Shown: positions 14,836-22,432 of the stretch, one piece after another
How the letters are laid out: each line of letters begins with the position of its first letter
Position numbering within the stretch: position 1 is the first letter of the stretch
Assembly (NCBI GenBank): GCA_019114585.1
Contig: DXFE01000054.1
Location: forward strand, 1 to 33,353
Reading direction: 5' to 3'
DNA: 33,353 nucleotides
Source of the DNA: Gemmiger_A avium
GTDB lineage: Bacteria > Bacillota > Clostridia > Oscillospirales > Ruminococcaceae
Notes under the pieces: generated by a model
Told to the model about the DNA's origin: nothing
The model's input: the letters and a program-made list of their open reading frames with translations, nothing else
Databases searched by the model: none
Position numbers and translations under genes: made by a program

Positions 14836-17469
14836 ATGGGCAAGAAGTATTGCTACCTGTTCAGCGAAGGCAACGCATCCATGCGTGAGCTGCTGGGCGG
14901 GAAAGGCGCCAACCTGGCTGAGATGACCAACCTCGGCCTGCCGGTTCCCCAGGGCTTCACCATTTCCACCGAAGCCTGCACCCAGTACTATGAGGACGGC
15001 AAGAAGATCAACGACGAAATCATGGCGGAGATCATGGAGTACATCGGCAAGATGGAAGAGATCACCGGCAAGAAGTTCGGCGACAAGGAGAATCCTCTGC
15101 TGGTTTCTGTCCGTTCCGGCGCCCGCGCTTCCATGCCCGGCATGATGGATACCATCCTGAACCTGGGCCTGAACGAGGAAGTGGTTGAGACCATCGCCAG
15201 CTGGGGCAACCCCCGCTGGGCCTACGACTGCTACCGCCGCTTCATCCAGATGTACTCTGACGTTGTCATGGAGGTCGGCAAGAAGTACTTCGAGCAGCTG
15301 ATCGACAAGATGAAGGAAGAGAAGGGCGTTACCCAGGACGTGGACCTGACCGCCGAGGATCTGAAGACCCTGGCCGAGCAGTTCAAGGCTGAGTACAAGG
15401 CCAAGATCGGCGAGGACTTCCCCTCCGATCCGAAGGAGCAGCTGATCGGCGCCGTGAAGGCCGTGTTCCGCAGCTGGGACAACCCCCGCGCCAACGTCTA
15501 TCGCCGTGACAACGACATCCCCTACTCCTGGGGCACCGCTGTCAACGTGCAGATGATGGCCTTCGGCAACAAGAACAACGATTCCGGCACCGGCGTGGCC
15601 TTCACCCGCAACCCCTCCAACGGCGAAAAGGTCCTGACCGGCGAGTTCCTGATGAACGCCCAGGGCGAGGACGTGGTTGCCGGCGTGCGCACCCCGCAGC
15701 ACATTGACCACCTGAAGGAGGTCATGCCCGAGGTGTACGAGCAGTTCGTGAACATCTGCAACATCCTGGAGAACCACTACCATGATATGCAGGATATGGA
15801 GTTCACCATCGAGGACAAGAAGCTCTATATGCTGCAGACCCGTAACGGCAAGCGTACCCCGGCCGCGGCCCTGAAGATCGCCTGCGACCTGATCGACGAA
15901 GGCATGATCGACGAGAAGCAGGCCGTGCTGATGATCGATCCCCGCAACCTGGACGCTCTGCTGCATCCCCAGTTCGACGCGGCTGCCCTGAAGGCTGCTT
16001 CCCCCATCGGCAAGGCTCTGCCCGCTTCCCCGGGCGCTGCCTGCGGCAAGATCGTCTTCACCGCTGAAGACGCCAAGGAGTGGAGCGAGAAGGGCGAGAA
16101 GGTCGTTCTGGTCCGTCTGGAGACCAGCCCCGAGGACATCGAGGGCATGAAGGCTGCCCAGGGCATCCTGACCGTGCGCGGCGGTATGACCAGCCACGCC
16201 GCCGTTGTGGCCCGCGGCATGGGCACCTGCTGCGTGTCCGGCTGCTCCGAGATCAACATGGACGAGGAGAACAAGAAGTTCGAACTGGGCGGCAAGACCT
16301 TCCATGAGGGCGACTGCATCTCCATCGACGGCTCCACCGGCAACATCTACGATGGCCTGATCGCCACCGTTCCCGCTTCTGTCAACTCCGGCTACTTCGG
16401 CCGCATCATGTCCCTGGCCGACAAGTACCGTGACATGAAGGTCCGCACCAACGCCGACACCCCGCAGAACGCGATCGACGCCAAGAACCTGGGCGCCGAG
16501 GGCATCGGCCTGTGCCGTACCGAGCATATGTTCTTCGAGGGCGACCGTATCGCCGCCATCCGCGAGATGATCTGCGCCGACACCGTGGAAGGCCGCAAGG
16601 CTGCTCTGGCCAAGCTGGAGCCCATGCAGCAGAGCGACTTCGAGAAGCTCTACGAGACCATGGCGGAACAGCCGGTCAACATCCGCTTCCTGGATCCCCC
16701 GCTGCACGAGTTCGTTCCCACCGAGGAAGCGGACATCGAGCTGCTGGCCAAGTCCACCGGCAAGACCGTGGAGCAGGTCAAGGCCATCATCGCCGGCCTG
16801 CATGAGTTCAACCCGATGATGGGTCACCGTGGCTGCCGTCTGGCTGTCACCTACCCGGAGATCGCTGAGATGCAGACCGAGGCGGTCATCCGTGCCGCTC
16901 TGGCTGTCAGCGCCAAGCATCCCGACTGGAAGATCGTTCCCGAGATCATGATCCCGCTGGTAGGCGAGGTCAAGGAGCTGGCCTTCGTGAAGAGCGTGGT
17001 CACCGCTACCGCCGACAAGCTGATCGCTGAGGCTGGCGTGGACATGAAGTACAAGGTTGGCACCATGATCGAGATCCCCCGCGCGGCCCTGACCGCCGAC
17101 GAGATCGCCAAGCAGGCTGAGTACTTCAGCTTCGGCACCAACGACCTGACCCAGATGACCTTCGGCTTCAGCCGTGACGACGCCGGCAAGTTCCTGGGCG
17201 CCTACTACGACCACAAGATCTACGAGAACGATCCGTTCGCCAAGCTGGATCAGGTGGGCGTGGGCAAGCTGATCAAGATGGCTTGCGAGCTGGGCAAGTC
17301 CACCCGTCCCGACATCAAGCTGGGCATCTGCGGCGAGCACGGTGGCGACCCCGCCAGCGTGGAGTTCTGCCACAAGGTTGGCCTGGACTACGTGTCCTGC
17401 TCTCCCTTCCGTGTGCCCATCGCTCGTCTGGCTGCCGCTCAGGCTGCCATCAAGTACCCCCGCAAGTAA
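14836..17469 (+). CDS. ppdK: Pyruvate, phosphate dikinase
   Basis: 877 aa, the normal bacterial length. It interconverts pyruvate, ATP and Pi with PEP, AMP and PPi, and in fermentative Clostridia often serves glycolysis or PEP recycling. Order: N-terminal ATP-grasp nucleotide domain (MGKKYCYLFSEG, then LLGGKGANLAEM), central phosphohistidine domain with His454 in GGMTSHAAVVARGMG, and C-terminal PEP/pyruvate barrel with GLCRTEHMFF and the proton-donor Cys832 in GICGEHGGDP. ATG at 14836 follows GGAGGTAATAAC; 18 codons of open frame upstream lie in the leader. Codon choice (many GCT, CGT, GTT and AAG) differs from neighbours and suggests strong expression. Monocistronic. Confidence 0.98.
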   Translation: MGKKYCYLFSEGNASMRELLGGKGANLAEMTNLGLPVPQGFTISTEACTQYYEDGKKINDEIMAEIMEYIGKMEEITGKKFGDKENPLLVSVRSGARASMPGMMDTILNLGLNEEVVETIASWGNPRWAYDCYRRFIQMYSDVVMEVGKKYFEQLIDKMKEEKGVTQDVDLTAEDLKTLAEQFKAEYKAKIGEDFPSDPKEQLIGAVKAVFRSWDNPRANVYRRDNDIPYSWGTAVNVQMMAFGNKNNDSGTGVAFTRNPSNGEKVLTGEFLMNAQGEDVVAGVRTPQHIDHLKEVMPEVYEQFVNICNILENHYHDMQDMEFTIEDKKLYMLQTRNGKRTPAAALKIACDLIDEGMIDEKQAVLMIDPRNLDALLHPQFDAAALKAASPIGKALPASPGAACGKIVFTAEDAKEWSEKGEKVVLVRLETSPEDIEGMKAAQGILTVRGGMTSHAAVVARGMGTCCVSGCSEINMDEENKKFELGGKTFHEGDCISIDGSTGNIYDGLIATVPASVNSGYFGRIMSLADKYRDMKVRTNADTPQNAIDAKNLGAEGIGLCRTEHMFFEGDRIAAIREMICADTVEGRKAALAKLEPMQQSDFEKLYETMAEQPVNIRFLDPPLHEFVPTEEADIELLAKSTGKTVEQVKAIIAGLHEFNPMMGHRGCRLAVTYPEIAEMQTEAVIRAALAVSAKHPDWKIVPEIMIPLVGEVKELAFVKSVVTATADKLIAEAGVDMKYKVGTMIEIPRAALTADEIAKQAEYFSFGTNDLTQMTFGFSRDDAGKFLGAYYDHKIYENDPFAKLDQVGVGKLIKMACELGKSTRPDIKLGICGEHGGDPASVEFCHKVGLDYVSCSPFRVPIARLAAAQAAIKYPRK

Positions 17470-17489
17470 TTGAACATCCACTGTTCAAT
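17469..17489. repeat. Small hairpin at the ppdK stop codon
   Basis: ATTGAACA and TGTTCAAT, an exact 8-bp inverted repeat with a 5-nt loop, begin at the last base of the stop codon. It may protect the mRNA 3' end upstream of the true terminator 30 nt further on. Confidence 0.6.
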
Positions 17490-17520
17490 CCGCGCGTGAA
17501 CGGGTTCTGAGCAAACAATA

Positions 17521-17565
17521 AACCCCCGCGCGTTTCCCAACGGAAACGTGCGGGGTTTTTGTTTT
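17521..17565 (+). terminator. Terminator of ppdK
   Basis: A long stem of AACCCCCGCGCGTTTCC with GGAAACGTGCGGGGTT (one bulge and one wobble), a four-base loop, and then TTT-G-TTTT. It is strong and well placed after a highly expressed gene. Confidence 0.9.
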
Positions 17566-17602
17566 GCCGGGCAATATTGGGGCAGCGGAGCCGGGGATCG
17601 GG

Positions 17603-18664
17603 TTACTCCTCCCGGGCGCAGGCCAGCAGGCGGACTGCCGCCAGGCGGTGGAATACCGCCGCAAACACCAGGCCGAACAGCACACCCAGCAGCGTGTCGG
17701 TGATGCGCAGCAGCACCGCGCCGGTCAGGCCGTAGAGGCCGGCTCCCAGCGACAGCGCGCCGAAGCAGTTCATGGCGGTTTTATACCTAGTCGGTGCAGA
17801 ATCCCAGGCACAGCCCGTCCAGCGGCCCCAGCAGGGGACACAGGCTGGCGGGCATGACCATATACAGCGCCAAAAATGCCAGGGAGCCCGCCACCGCCCC
17901 CACGATCCGCTGCCGAAAACGGACGGACGTATCGCCGGAATAGGGATACTCCGACAGCAGCGACGCGCAGGCAAAACCATCCACATGAACCGCTCCACAC
18001 CAAAGACCTGCCCCGCCGTGAGCACCAGGCTCACCCCCAGGGCCATGCGAAGCTGCCACAGATGCACCGGGGTGGACAGATCGAACCTGCGCACCACATG
18101 AACGAACCGGGTGGTTTTGTGCTGATCGCGGTGTTTGGCAACCAGGATCGCGCCGCAGATCAGGTATCCCACCAGCGCCAGAAGCCCGCGGCGCACCAGC
18201 GCCTCGCCCAGCACCGGATTGCCGGTGAGGTAGATATAGGCAAAGCTGTACAGGCCGCCGTTGCCCATCTCCGGCTGCTGGGACGTCATGTACAGCAGAG
18301 CGAAGAAAGCCGCGAAATGCAGCGGAATCAGCAGCACCGGCGGAAGCAGCACCGCCGCGCCGGGCGCCAGCACCAGGATGGCCAGCACAGCGGCCAGCGT
18401 TACCAGGGAATCCCCGATGCAGTATGTGAAGTTGACAAACCGGATCCCCAGCATCATGCAGAAAAGGGCCACCGCCAGGGGGGTGTTGTCGGTGCCGAAC
18501 ACCCCCGACAGCAGGCTGATAAACACGATGGCAAAGGCCACGATCAGCGCCGAACGCACCGCCATGGCGATCCAGTAGCGGGCTTTTTCCTGCTTTGTAT
18601 CGCAGGCGGCTATTTTTCGTTTCAGAATGGCGGGGTCCAGCTGCAAAGCATCATAAAATTTCAT
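17603..18664 (-). CDS. FUSC-family (aromatic acid exporter-like) membrane protein with compensating frameshifts
   Basis: Open frame of 353 aa starting MKFYDALQLDPAILKRK. Residues about 25-190 hold several membrane segments typical of FUSC/YhfK-type transporters, followed by a cytoplasmic stretch (AKHRDQHKTTRFVHVVRRFD) and a second membrane block. In the second block the family usually reads a phrase like MWMGFACASLLSEYP. Here, that phrase is split: after MWM (17978-17980) the open frame turns into a Trp/Cys/Arg-rich stretch, while the expected GFACASLLSEYPYSG and GSLAFLALYMVMP appear in another frame until a TAG at 17787-17789, where the original frame resumes (YKTAMNCFGAL). So about 63 residues are scrambled. 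It may be a decaying gene or carry two sequencing errors. Upstream marR overlaps it by 14 nt, suggesting regulation by that MarR protein. Substrate unknown. Confidence 0.75.
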   Translation of the reverse strand: MKFYDALQLDPAILKRKIAACDTKQEKARYWIAMAVRSALIVAFAIVFISLLSGVFGTDNTPLAVALFCMMLGIRFVNFTYCIGDSLVTLAAVLAILVLAPGAAVLLPPVLLIPLHFAAFFALLYMTSQQPEMGNGGLYSFAYIYLTGNPVLGEALVRRGLLALVGYLICGAILVAKHRDQHKTTRFVHVVRRFDLSTPVHLWQLRMALGVSLVLTAGQVFGVERFMWMVLPARRCCRSIPIPAIRPSVFGSGSWGRWRAPWHFWRCIWSCPPACVPCWGRWTGCAWDSAPTRYKTAMNCFGALSLGAGLYGLTGAVLLRITDTLLGVLFGLVFAAVFHRLAAVRLLACAREE

Positions 18665-19097
18665 GGTCACGGGTAATTTCCTGTCCTTTCTCGATCTGGG
18701 CGGCCAGTTTGTCCGCGTACTGCAAAAATGCCTCGAAATCTGCGCCGCAGCTGCGCCACAGATCATAAAACGGCTGCAGAATGGCCTCGTATCCCTTTTT
18801 CAGTTCCGCCAGGCCGGTTTCGGTAATGAACAGCTGGTAGCTGCGCTCGTCGGTCTTGCTGCGCTGTTTGCGGATGCAGTTCTTTTCATACAGCGTTTTC
18901 AAGCAGCGGCTCACCGCTTCCTTTTTCATGCCGGTGCCCTGGCTGAGCAGAACCGGCGTGTTCTGCCCGGGCTGCAAATACAGATGCGCCAGCAGTTCGC
19001 ATTCGCTGGCGGTAAGCGCCGACCGGCGTTCCGGCAGCAGCGAGCGCATAACTTTCTGCACCTGCTGCTGGTAATGCACCATATCCGTCCACTCCAC
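18651..19097 (-). CDS. MarR-family transcriptional regulator
   Basis: 148 aa with the MarR winged-helix layout: N-terminal dimer helix (1-25), helix-turn-helix (about 28-75; LTASECELLAHLYLQPGQ, TGMKKEAVSRCLKTLYEKN), wing with KTDERSYQLFITETG, and C-terminal dimer helices. The start is GTG at 19097 with GAGGG upstream; an ATG five codons later is an alternative. It is first in a unit with the FUSC-type transporter, with a 14-nt overlap. A consensus promoter and a perfect palindrome overlapping the -10 lie upstream, so autoregulation is likely. The ligand is unknown; MarR with a FUSC exporter suggests response to an aromatic or phenolic compound. Confidence 0.88.
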   Translation of the reverse strand: MEWTDMVHYQQQVQKVMRSLLPERRSALTASECELLAHLYLQPGQNTPVLLSQGTGMKKEAVSRCLKTLYEKNCIRKQRSKTDERSYQLFITETGLAELKKGYEAILQPFYDLWRSCGADFEAFLQYADKLAAQIEKGQEITRDHEIL

Positions 19098-19116
19098 GGG
19101 AATCCCTCACAATCTA

Positions 19117-19131
19117 ATTAACTTTGTTAAT
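19117..19131. promoter_or_regulatory. Likely MarR operator
   Basis: ATTAAC-TTT-GTTAAT, an exact palindrome with a 3-nt centre, overlaps the first bases of the marR -10 element. The size and AT-rich character are those of MarR-family operators. A regulator bound here would block its own transcription. Confidence 0.7.
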
Positions 19132-19158
19132 CATATTCCGGTGTGTGCCTTTTGTCAA
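19130..19158 (-). promoter_or_regulatory. Promoter of marR-FUSC unit
   Basis: On the minus strand a consensus TTGACA (19153-19158), 17 bp, and TATGAT (19130-19135). Initiation would be near 19123, inside the palindrome at 19117-19131. Confidence 0.88.
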
Positions 19159-19231
19159 GGGCTGTGTACGGCACCTGGAATCTCCGGGTGCGGAATTTCT
19201 GCTTGCAACCGGGCTGTTTGTGCCCGGCTCG

Positions 19232-19260
19232 TTGCGGTGCGCGGCAAGCCGGATTACACT
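19232..19260 (+). promoter_or_regulatory. Probable promoter of the TPR lipoprotein gene
   Basis: TTGCGG (19232-19237), 17-bp spacer, TACACT (19255-19260), placed 46 bp before the ATG. The spacing is ideal although neither box is perfect. Confidence 0.55.
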
Positions 19261-19306
19261 GAAAAGCAGAAAACCGGCCCGCAGGGGCCCAGGGGAGGAA
19301 GAAACG

Positions 19307-20509
19307 ATGAAACGAATAGCGGCATGGCTGCTGGTGTTGGCGCTACTGCTGGGGCTGGCCGGATGCAGCAAGGGGCAGCACTGGCAGGAGCAGTACGATC
19401 TGGGGATGCGGTATCTCAGCGAACAGAACTGGGAGGAGGCCGTGCTGGCCTTTGGCGAGGCCATCCGCATTGATCCCAACCGGCCGGAGGCCTATCTGGG
19501 CCGGGGCGACGCCTACCGGGGCCGGGGCGGCGAGGGCGACCTGGAGGCCGCGCTGGCGGATTATGCCATGGCCCGGCAGCTGGCCGAAGAGGATGAGACC
19601 GGCGCGGCGGCCGATACCCTGCGCGCCGCCTGGGAGAACGGAGTCCAGGCTTGTTTTGACGCGGGCGACTGGGAGGGCGCGGTGGCGCTGCTGCAACAGC
19701 AGCTGGATGCCCAGGGCCAGACCGACGGGCTGCTGGCACTACTGGCCGAACGGTATCTGAAGATCGGGAAGGATGGCCTTATCCGGCCGGATGATTACGC
19801 GGCGCAGGAGGTGACCGGCCAGCTGGACAGGATCCGGATGGGGCAGTATGACGACTACTATCTGACCGATGCGGAACGCCAGGCCCGGCTGCGCCCGCTG
19901 CTGCCGCAGCTGGAGTATTTCTATGCCTGGATGCGGGACCATCGGGACAGCGACCCGGAGGCCGGCGATTGGGAGAGCGACGGCAAACGGCTGATGCAGG
20001 TGTATTACCTGCTGGGTGAGCGGGACCGGACGCTGGAGGTGCGGGAGGAACTGTTCCAGCTGACCGGCAACACCTACTACAGCCCCACGGCCTATTCGGA
20101 GCAGGACGATGACAGTCTCAACGAATACAACGCCTTCGGGCTGCTGGTGGGCCAGCAGTCTGACGACGGATACCGGCGGACCTGCGCCTTCAGCGAGGAC
20201 GGGCGGCCGCTCTGGGTCTTTATGCAGTACACCGACGGCCGGCCCGACAGCGGCACCGAGTACCTCTATGAAGATGGCCGCCTGCAGGCGATTTATTTCC
20301 GCGATGGAGATGTGACCGGGCAGGATGAAAACGGGCAGCTTGTCTGGGGCTCCATTGAGGAGGAGACGCGGTGGGAGTATCAGTATGAAGACAACGCCGC
20401 CGTGGTGGACAGCTACAACAGCAACGGCGAACTGTCCATCCGCACCCGCTATTTCCTGAACGATTTTGGCTTGGAGACCGGCGAACGGGAAGAGCTTCCT
20501 CTGGCCTGA
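19307..20509 (+). CDS. TPR-repeat lipoprotein of unknown function
   Basis: 400 aa. A signal peptide with lipobox GLAG-Cys20 makes it a surface lipoprotein. The next part (about 25-110) has tetratricopeptide-like helices (YLSEQNWEEAVLAFGEAIRI then DPNRPEAYLGRGDAYRG), a scaffold for protein contacts. The C-terminal third (about 270-400) contains short repeating beta phrases (YLYEDGRLQAIYFRDG; YQYEDNAAVVDSYNSNG) like the YD/antitoxin-type repeats seen in secreted clostridial proteins. ATG follows GGGAGGAAG. The frame is open 61 codons upstream across the promoter, but that part is not protein-like. Monocistronic, convergent with the lipoprotein at 20569-21768. No function inferred. Confidence 0.72.
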   Translation: MKRIAAWLLVLALLLGLAGCSKGQHWQEQYDLGMRYLSEQNWEEAVLAFGEAIRIDPNRPEAYLGRGDAYRGRGGEGDLEAALADYAMARQLAEEDETGAAADTLRAAWENGVQACFDAGDWEGAVALLQQQLDAQGQTDGLLALLAERYLKIGKDGLIRPDDYAAQEVTGQLDRIRMGQYDDYYLTDAERQARLRPLLPQLEYFYAWMRDHRDSDPEAGDWESDGKRLMQVYYLLGERDRTLEVREELFQLTGNTYYSPTAYSEQDDDSLNEYNAFGLLVGQQSDDGYRRTCAFSEDGRPLWVFMQYTDGRPDSGTEYLYEDGRLQAIYFRDGDVTGQDENGQLVWGSIEEETRWEYQYEDNAAVVDSYNSNGELSIRTRYFLNDFGLETGEREELPLA

Positions 20510-20525
20510 ACCTCCTTTTACAGCA

Positions 20526-20559
20526 ATGCCCCGGGCAGCCTTGCGGCTGCCCGGGGCAT
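20526..20559. terminator. Bidirectional terminator between convergent lipoprotein genes
   Basis: A perfect 15-bp stem ATGCCCCGGGCAGCC with GGCTGCCCGGGGCAT around a TTGC loop. The plus side is followed by a short GATTTT; the minus side lacks a U-run. Its place between two convergent stops suggests it serves both. Confidence 0.75.
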
Positions 20560-20568
20560 AGATTTTGG

Positions 20569-21768
20569 TTATTCGCCGGCAGCCACAATCGTTACCGGAA
20601 CATCCTGTTCCGGCCCGGTATCGGCCCAGTAATCCTGGCTGCGCACCAGCACATAGTCCTGGCCTCGGGAACGGTTTACCAGATACCAGTCCCCCAGATC
20701 GGCCAGGATAAGGTTTTGCTGTACATCTCTGTCAAGGCCTCTGTATTCGTACCGGCTTTCCCGCAGTTCGCCGTCGTGGTACAGGTACCACCAGTGCTGG
20801 GATTGATCCCTGCTTGCCATGGTCAGTACCGCCCCGCCGGCGGCCGGCGCCTCGATCCAGAAGTCGTACACGTCCCGCAGCCGCTCGTCCTGCACAGTCT
20901 GTTCTTCTCCGGTGGCCAGATCGGTCACGGTCAGGGTGCCCTGTACGCCGTTGAACTGGTAGAACAGACTGCCGGACATGGCCACGCGCTGTTCGCTCTC
21001 CCGCCAACTGCAGAGCGGCTCGGCGGAACGCGCGCCCTCGGTGGATACGGTGTACAGTTCCACCACAACACGGCGCCAGGCTTCCAGCCAGGTTTCATTG
21101 TCGGAAGGGGACGCGGTGATGTCGTCCGCAAACTGCGTTATCAGAAGCTGCCCGTTCAGCGTACCGATCAGATCCTCATTTTCCTTCATGGTGCGCAGCC
21201 GTTTCAGGCTGCCTGTTTGCAGGTCGCACCGGTACAGAAAGCGGCGATACTCCCCCAGTTCCATGTTTTCCTCTATCACCTGGAAATACAGATACTGGTC
21301 ATCCGCAGCCATTTCCGCGTCCAGCAGCGTCTGATTTTCCGACAACTGAAAAAGCAGCCGCCGTTCTTCGCCGTTTTCACCTGCCTCCCATACACAGCTT
21401 TCCTCCCTGGTCTGGCCGATATACAGCCGGCCCCCCAGGGTAAACAGAAACTGGCTCTGCGGATAACCGGGCAGCCAAGCGGAACAGCTCTCGTCGTTAT
21501 GGGCACAGCCCTCCCGGCTGCATACCGGTTCGGCGATGTGGGTGGCGGCATCCACAAACAGGATGCTGCGGAAGTTGCCGTCCGGGCTGTTATGCAGAAT
21601 ATACGCCCCCTGTGTGCCCTTGGCCGCGCCGGCAACCATCCGGAGCGCCGTGCTCTGTTCTTCCGGCTCGGACAGGTCAAACAGATCCGGCGAACTCTGT
21701 GCCGGGGATCTGGCACAGCCGGCCAGCAGTGTCATCGCAAGCAGTATGGCGGCGGCTTGTTTTTTCAT
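20569..21768 (-). CDS. Lipoprotein with a C-x4-C-x-H-x4-C motif
   Basis: 399 aa. Signal peptide with lipobox LLAG-Cys18. The mature part holds CSREGCAHNDESC (Cys83, Cys88, His90, Cys95), a motif I recognise from many uncharacterised clostridial lipoproteins (CxxxxCxHxxxxC, often followed by Ala/Trp/Tyr), and the rest is made of beta-propeller-like repeats (LGGRLYIGQTREE; DDQYLYFQVIEEN; GQLLITQFADD; SGSLFYQFNGVQG). The motif could bind a metal or form disulfides. The start is MKKQAAAILL with GAGGTG upstream; the open frame extends 43 codons upstream but covers the promoter. Monocistronic. Confidence 0.75.
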   Translation of the reverse strand: MKKQAAAILLAMTLLAGCARSPAQSSPDLFDLSEPEEQSTALRMVAGAAKGTQGAYILHNSPDGNFRSILFVDAATHIAEPVCSREGCAHNDESCSAWLPGYPQSQFLFTLGGRLYIGQTREESCVWEAGENGEERRLLFQLSENQTLLDAEMAADDQYLYFQVIEENMELGEYRRFLYRCDLQTGSLKRLRTMKENEDLIGTLNGQLLITQFADDITASPSDNETWLEAWRRVVVELYTVSTEGARSAEPLCSWRESEQRVAMSGSLFYQFNGVQGTLTVTDLATGEEQTVQDERLRDVYDFWIEAPAAGGAVLTMASRDQSQHWWYLYHDGELRESRYEYRGLDRDVQQNLILADLGDWYLVNRSRGQDYVLVRSQDYWADTGPEQDVPVTIVAAGE

Positions 21769-21793
21769 AGCCAGCACCTCGCTTTTGTTCTGC

Positions 21794-21858
21794 GGCAGGC
21801 AAACGCCTGCCCTGTACGGACATCGTACCACATACCCCTGCACGGAATCCAGCATCAA
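21794..21858 (-). promoter_or_regulatory. Possible regulated promoter of the Cys/His lipoprotein gene
   Basis: On the minus strand TTGATG (21853-21858), 18 bp, TATGTG (21829-21834) make a weak promoter. Directly downstream lies GTACG-N5-CGTAC (21814-21828), and then a hairpin GGCAGGC-N4-GCCTGCC (21794-21811). The palindrome at the expected start site could be an operator, and its GTACG arms recall targets of MerR-type regulators, but no such gene is adjacent. Confidence 0.35.
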
Positions 21859-21895
21859 ACTGTATCCAAGTTGTTTCAGCCGGAGCGCTTCAGAC

Positions 21896-21937
21896 AAAAC
21901 AGGCCGCCCGGGACACTGCCCCGGACGGCCTGTTTTT
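21896..21937 (-). terminator. Terminator after the NusG-domain gene
   Basis: On the minus strand AAACAGGCCG-x-CCGGG pairs with CCCGG-x-CGGCCTGTTT, ending GTTTT. The plus strand has a longer T-run, but no plus-strand gene ends here. It begins 16 nt past the stop of the gene at 21953. Confidence 0.85.
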
Positions 21938-21952
21938 ATTCTGTGTCTGAAA

Positions 21953-22297
21953 TCAGCCGGCGGCCTCTACCGTAAGCACCGCCTGCGCCGGCAGGCAGGC
22001 GGCCCAGTCACCGTCGTTGCGCAGCCAGCCGAAGCCCTCGCAGTTATGATCCGGGCAGGGGGAATCCACAAACCGGATGGCCCCGTCGGACACCTCCAGA
22101 TGGACGGTGTAGGTACCGGTATCCACGTCGTGGACCCCGTCCTCCGACAGGGAGAACCGCTGCACCTTGTTGTTGCCGTAGCTGAGCACCGCTTCCATGC
22201 CGGGCTCGGCGGTGACCATCTGCCAGATCAGCAGGCCAAACGCCACCACCAGCAGCACGGCGGCAAAAATCAGGTTGGTTTTCAAATTCTTTTTCAT
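21953..22297 (-). CDS. NusG domain II (KOW-less) containing protein
   Basis: 114 aa. One N-terminal membrane segment (about 8-27; LIFAAVLLVVAFGLLIWQM) followed by an extracytoplasmic domain of about 80 residues. The phrase DSPCPDHNCEGFGWL, then CLPAQAVLTV, matches the NusG_II family (consensus like CPDKxCxxxGWI...CLPN). These proteins are often found next to ECF-type Gx transporters or FMN transferases, none of which is adjacent here. The start ATG has AGAGG ten nt upstream. A good promoter lies 68 bp upstream. Function unknown; the conserved cysteines suggest a redox or metal role. Confidence 0.82.
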   Translation of the reverse strand: MKKNLKTNLIFAAVLLVVAFGLLIWQMVTAEPGMEAVLSYGNNKVQRFSLSEDGVHDVDTGTYTVHLEVSDGAIRFVDSPCPDHNCEGFGWLRNDGDWAACLPAQAVLTVEAAG

Positions 22298-22364
22298 TCC
22301 GTTCAAACCTCTCTTACAGGCTGTTGCGCGTCGGGCGGGCCCCAAAAAGGCCCTGCAAAGCTAC

Positions 22365-22393
22365 AGTATAACAGGTTTCACGGTACGGCGCAA
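22365..22393 (-). promoter_or_regulatory. Promoter of the NusG-domain gene
   Basis: On the minus strand TTGCGC (22388-22393), 17 bp, TATACT (22365-22370). It lies in the 135-bp gap after cobO; the remaining leader is about 60 nt. Confidence 0.75.
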
Positions 22394-22432
22394 GGCGAAA
22401 GCCGCGCGATTTCGGCGAATTTTCACAGAGTG

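Noticed and set aside
14818..17481. An open frame of 887 codons on the minus strand opposite ppdK
   Set aside because: It is the mirror of a highly codon-biased gene; its translation is Leu/Val/Asp/His-rich with no motifs, and PPDK on the plus strand is certain.
21769..21897. N-terminal extension MSEALRLKQLGYSLMLD before the Cys/His lipoprotein, which faintly recalls a MerR helix
   Set aside because: It lies over the promoter and palindromes, would abolish the signal peptide, and is too short to be a regulator remnant.
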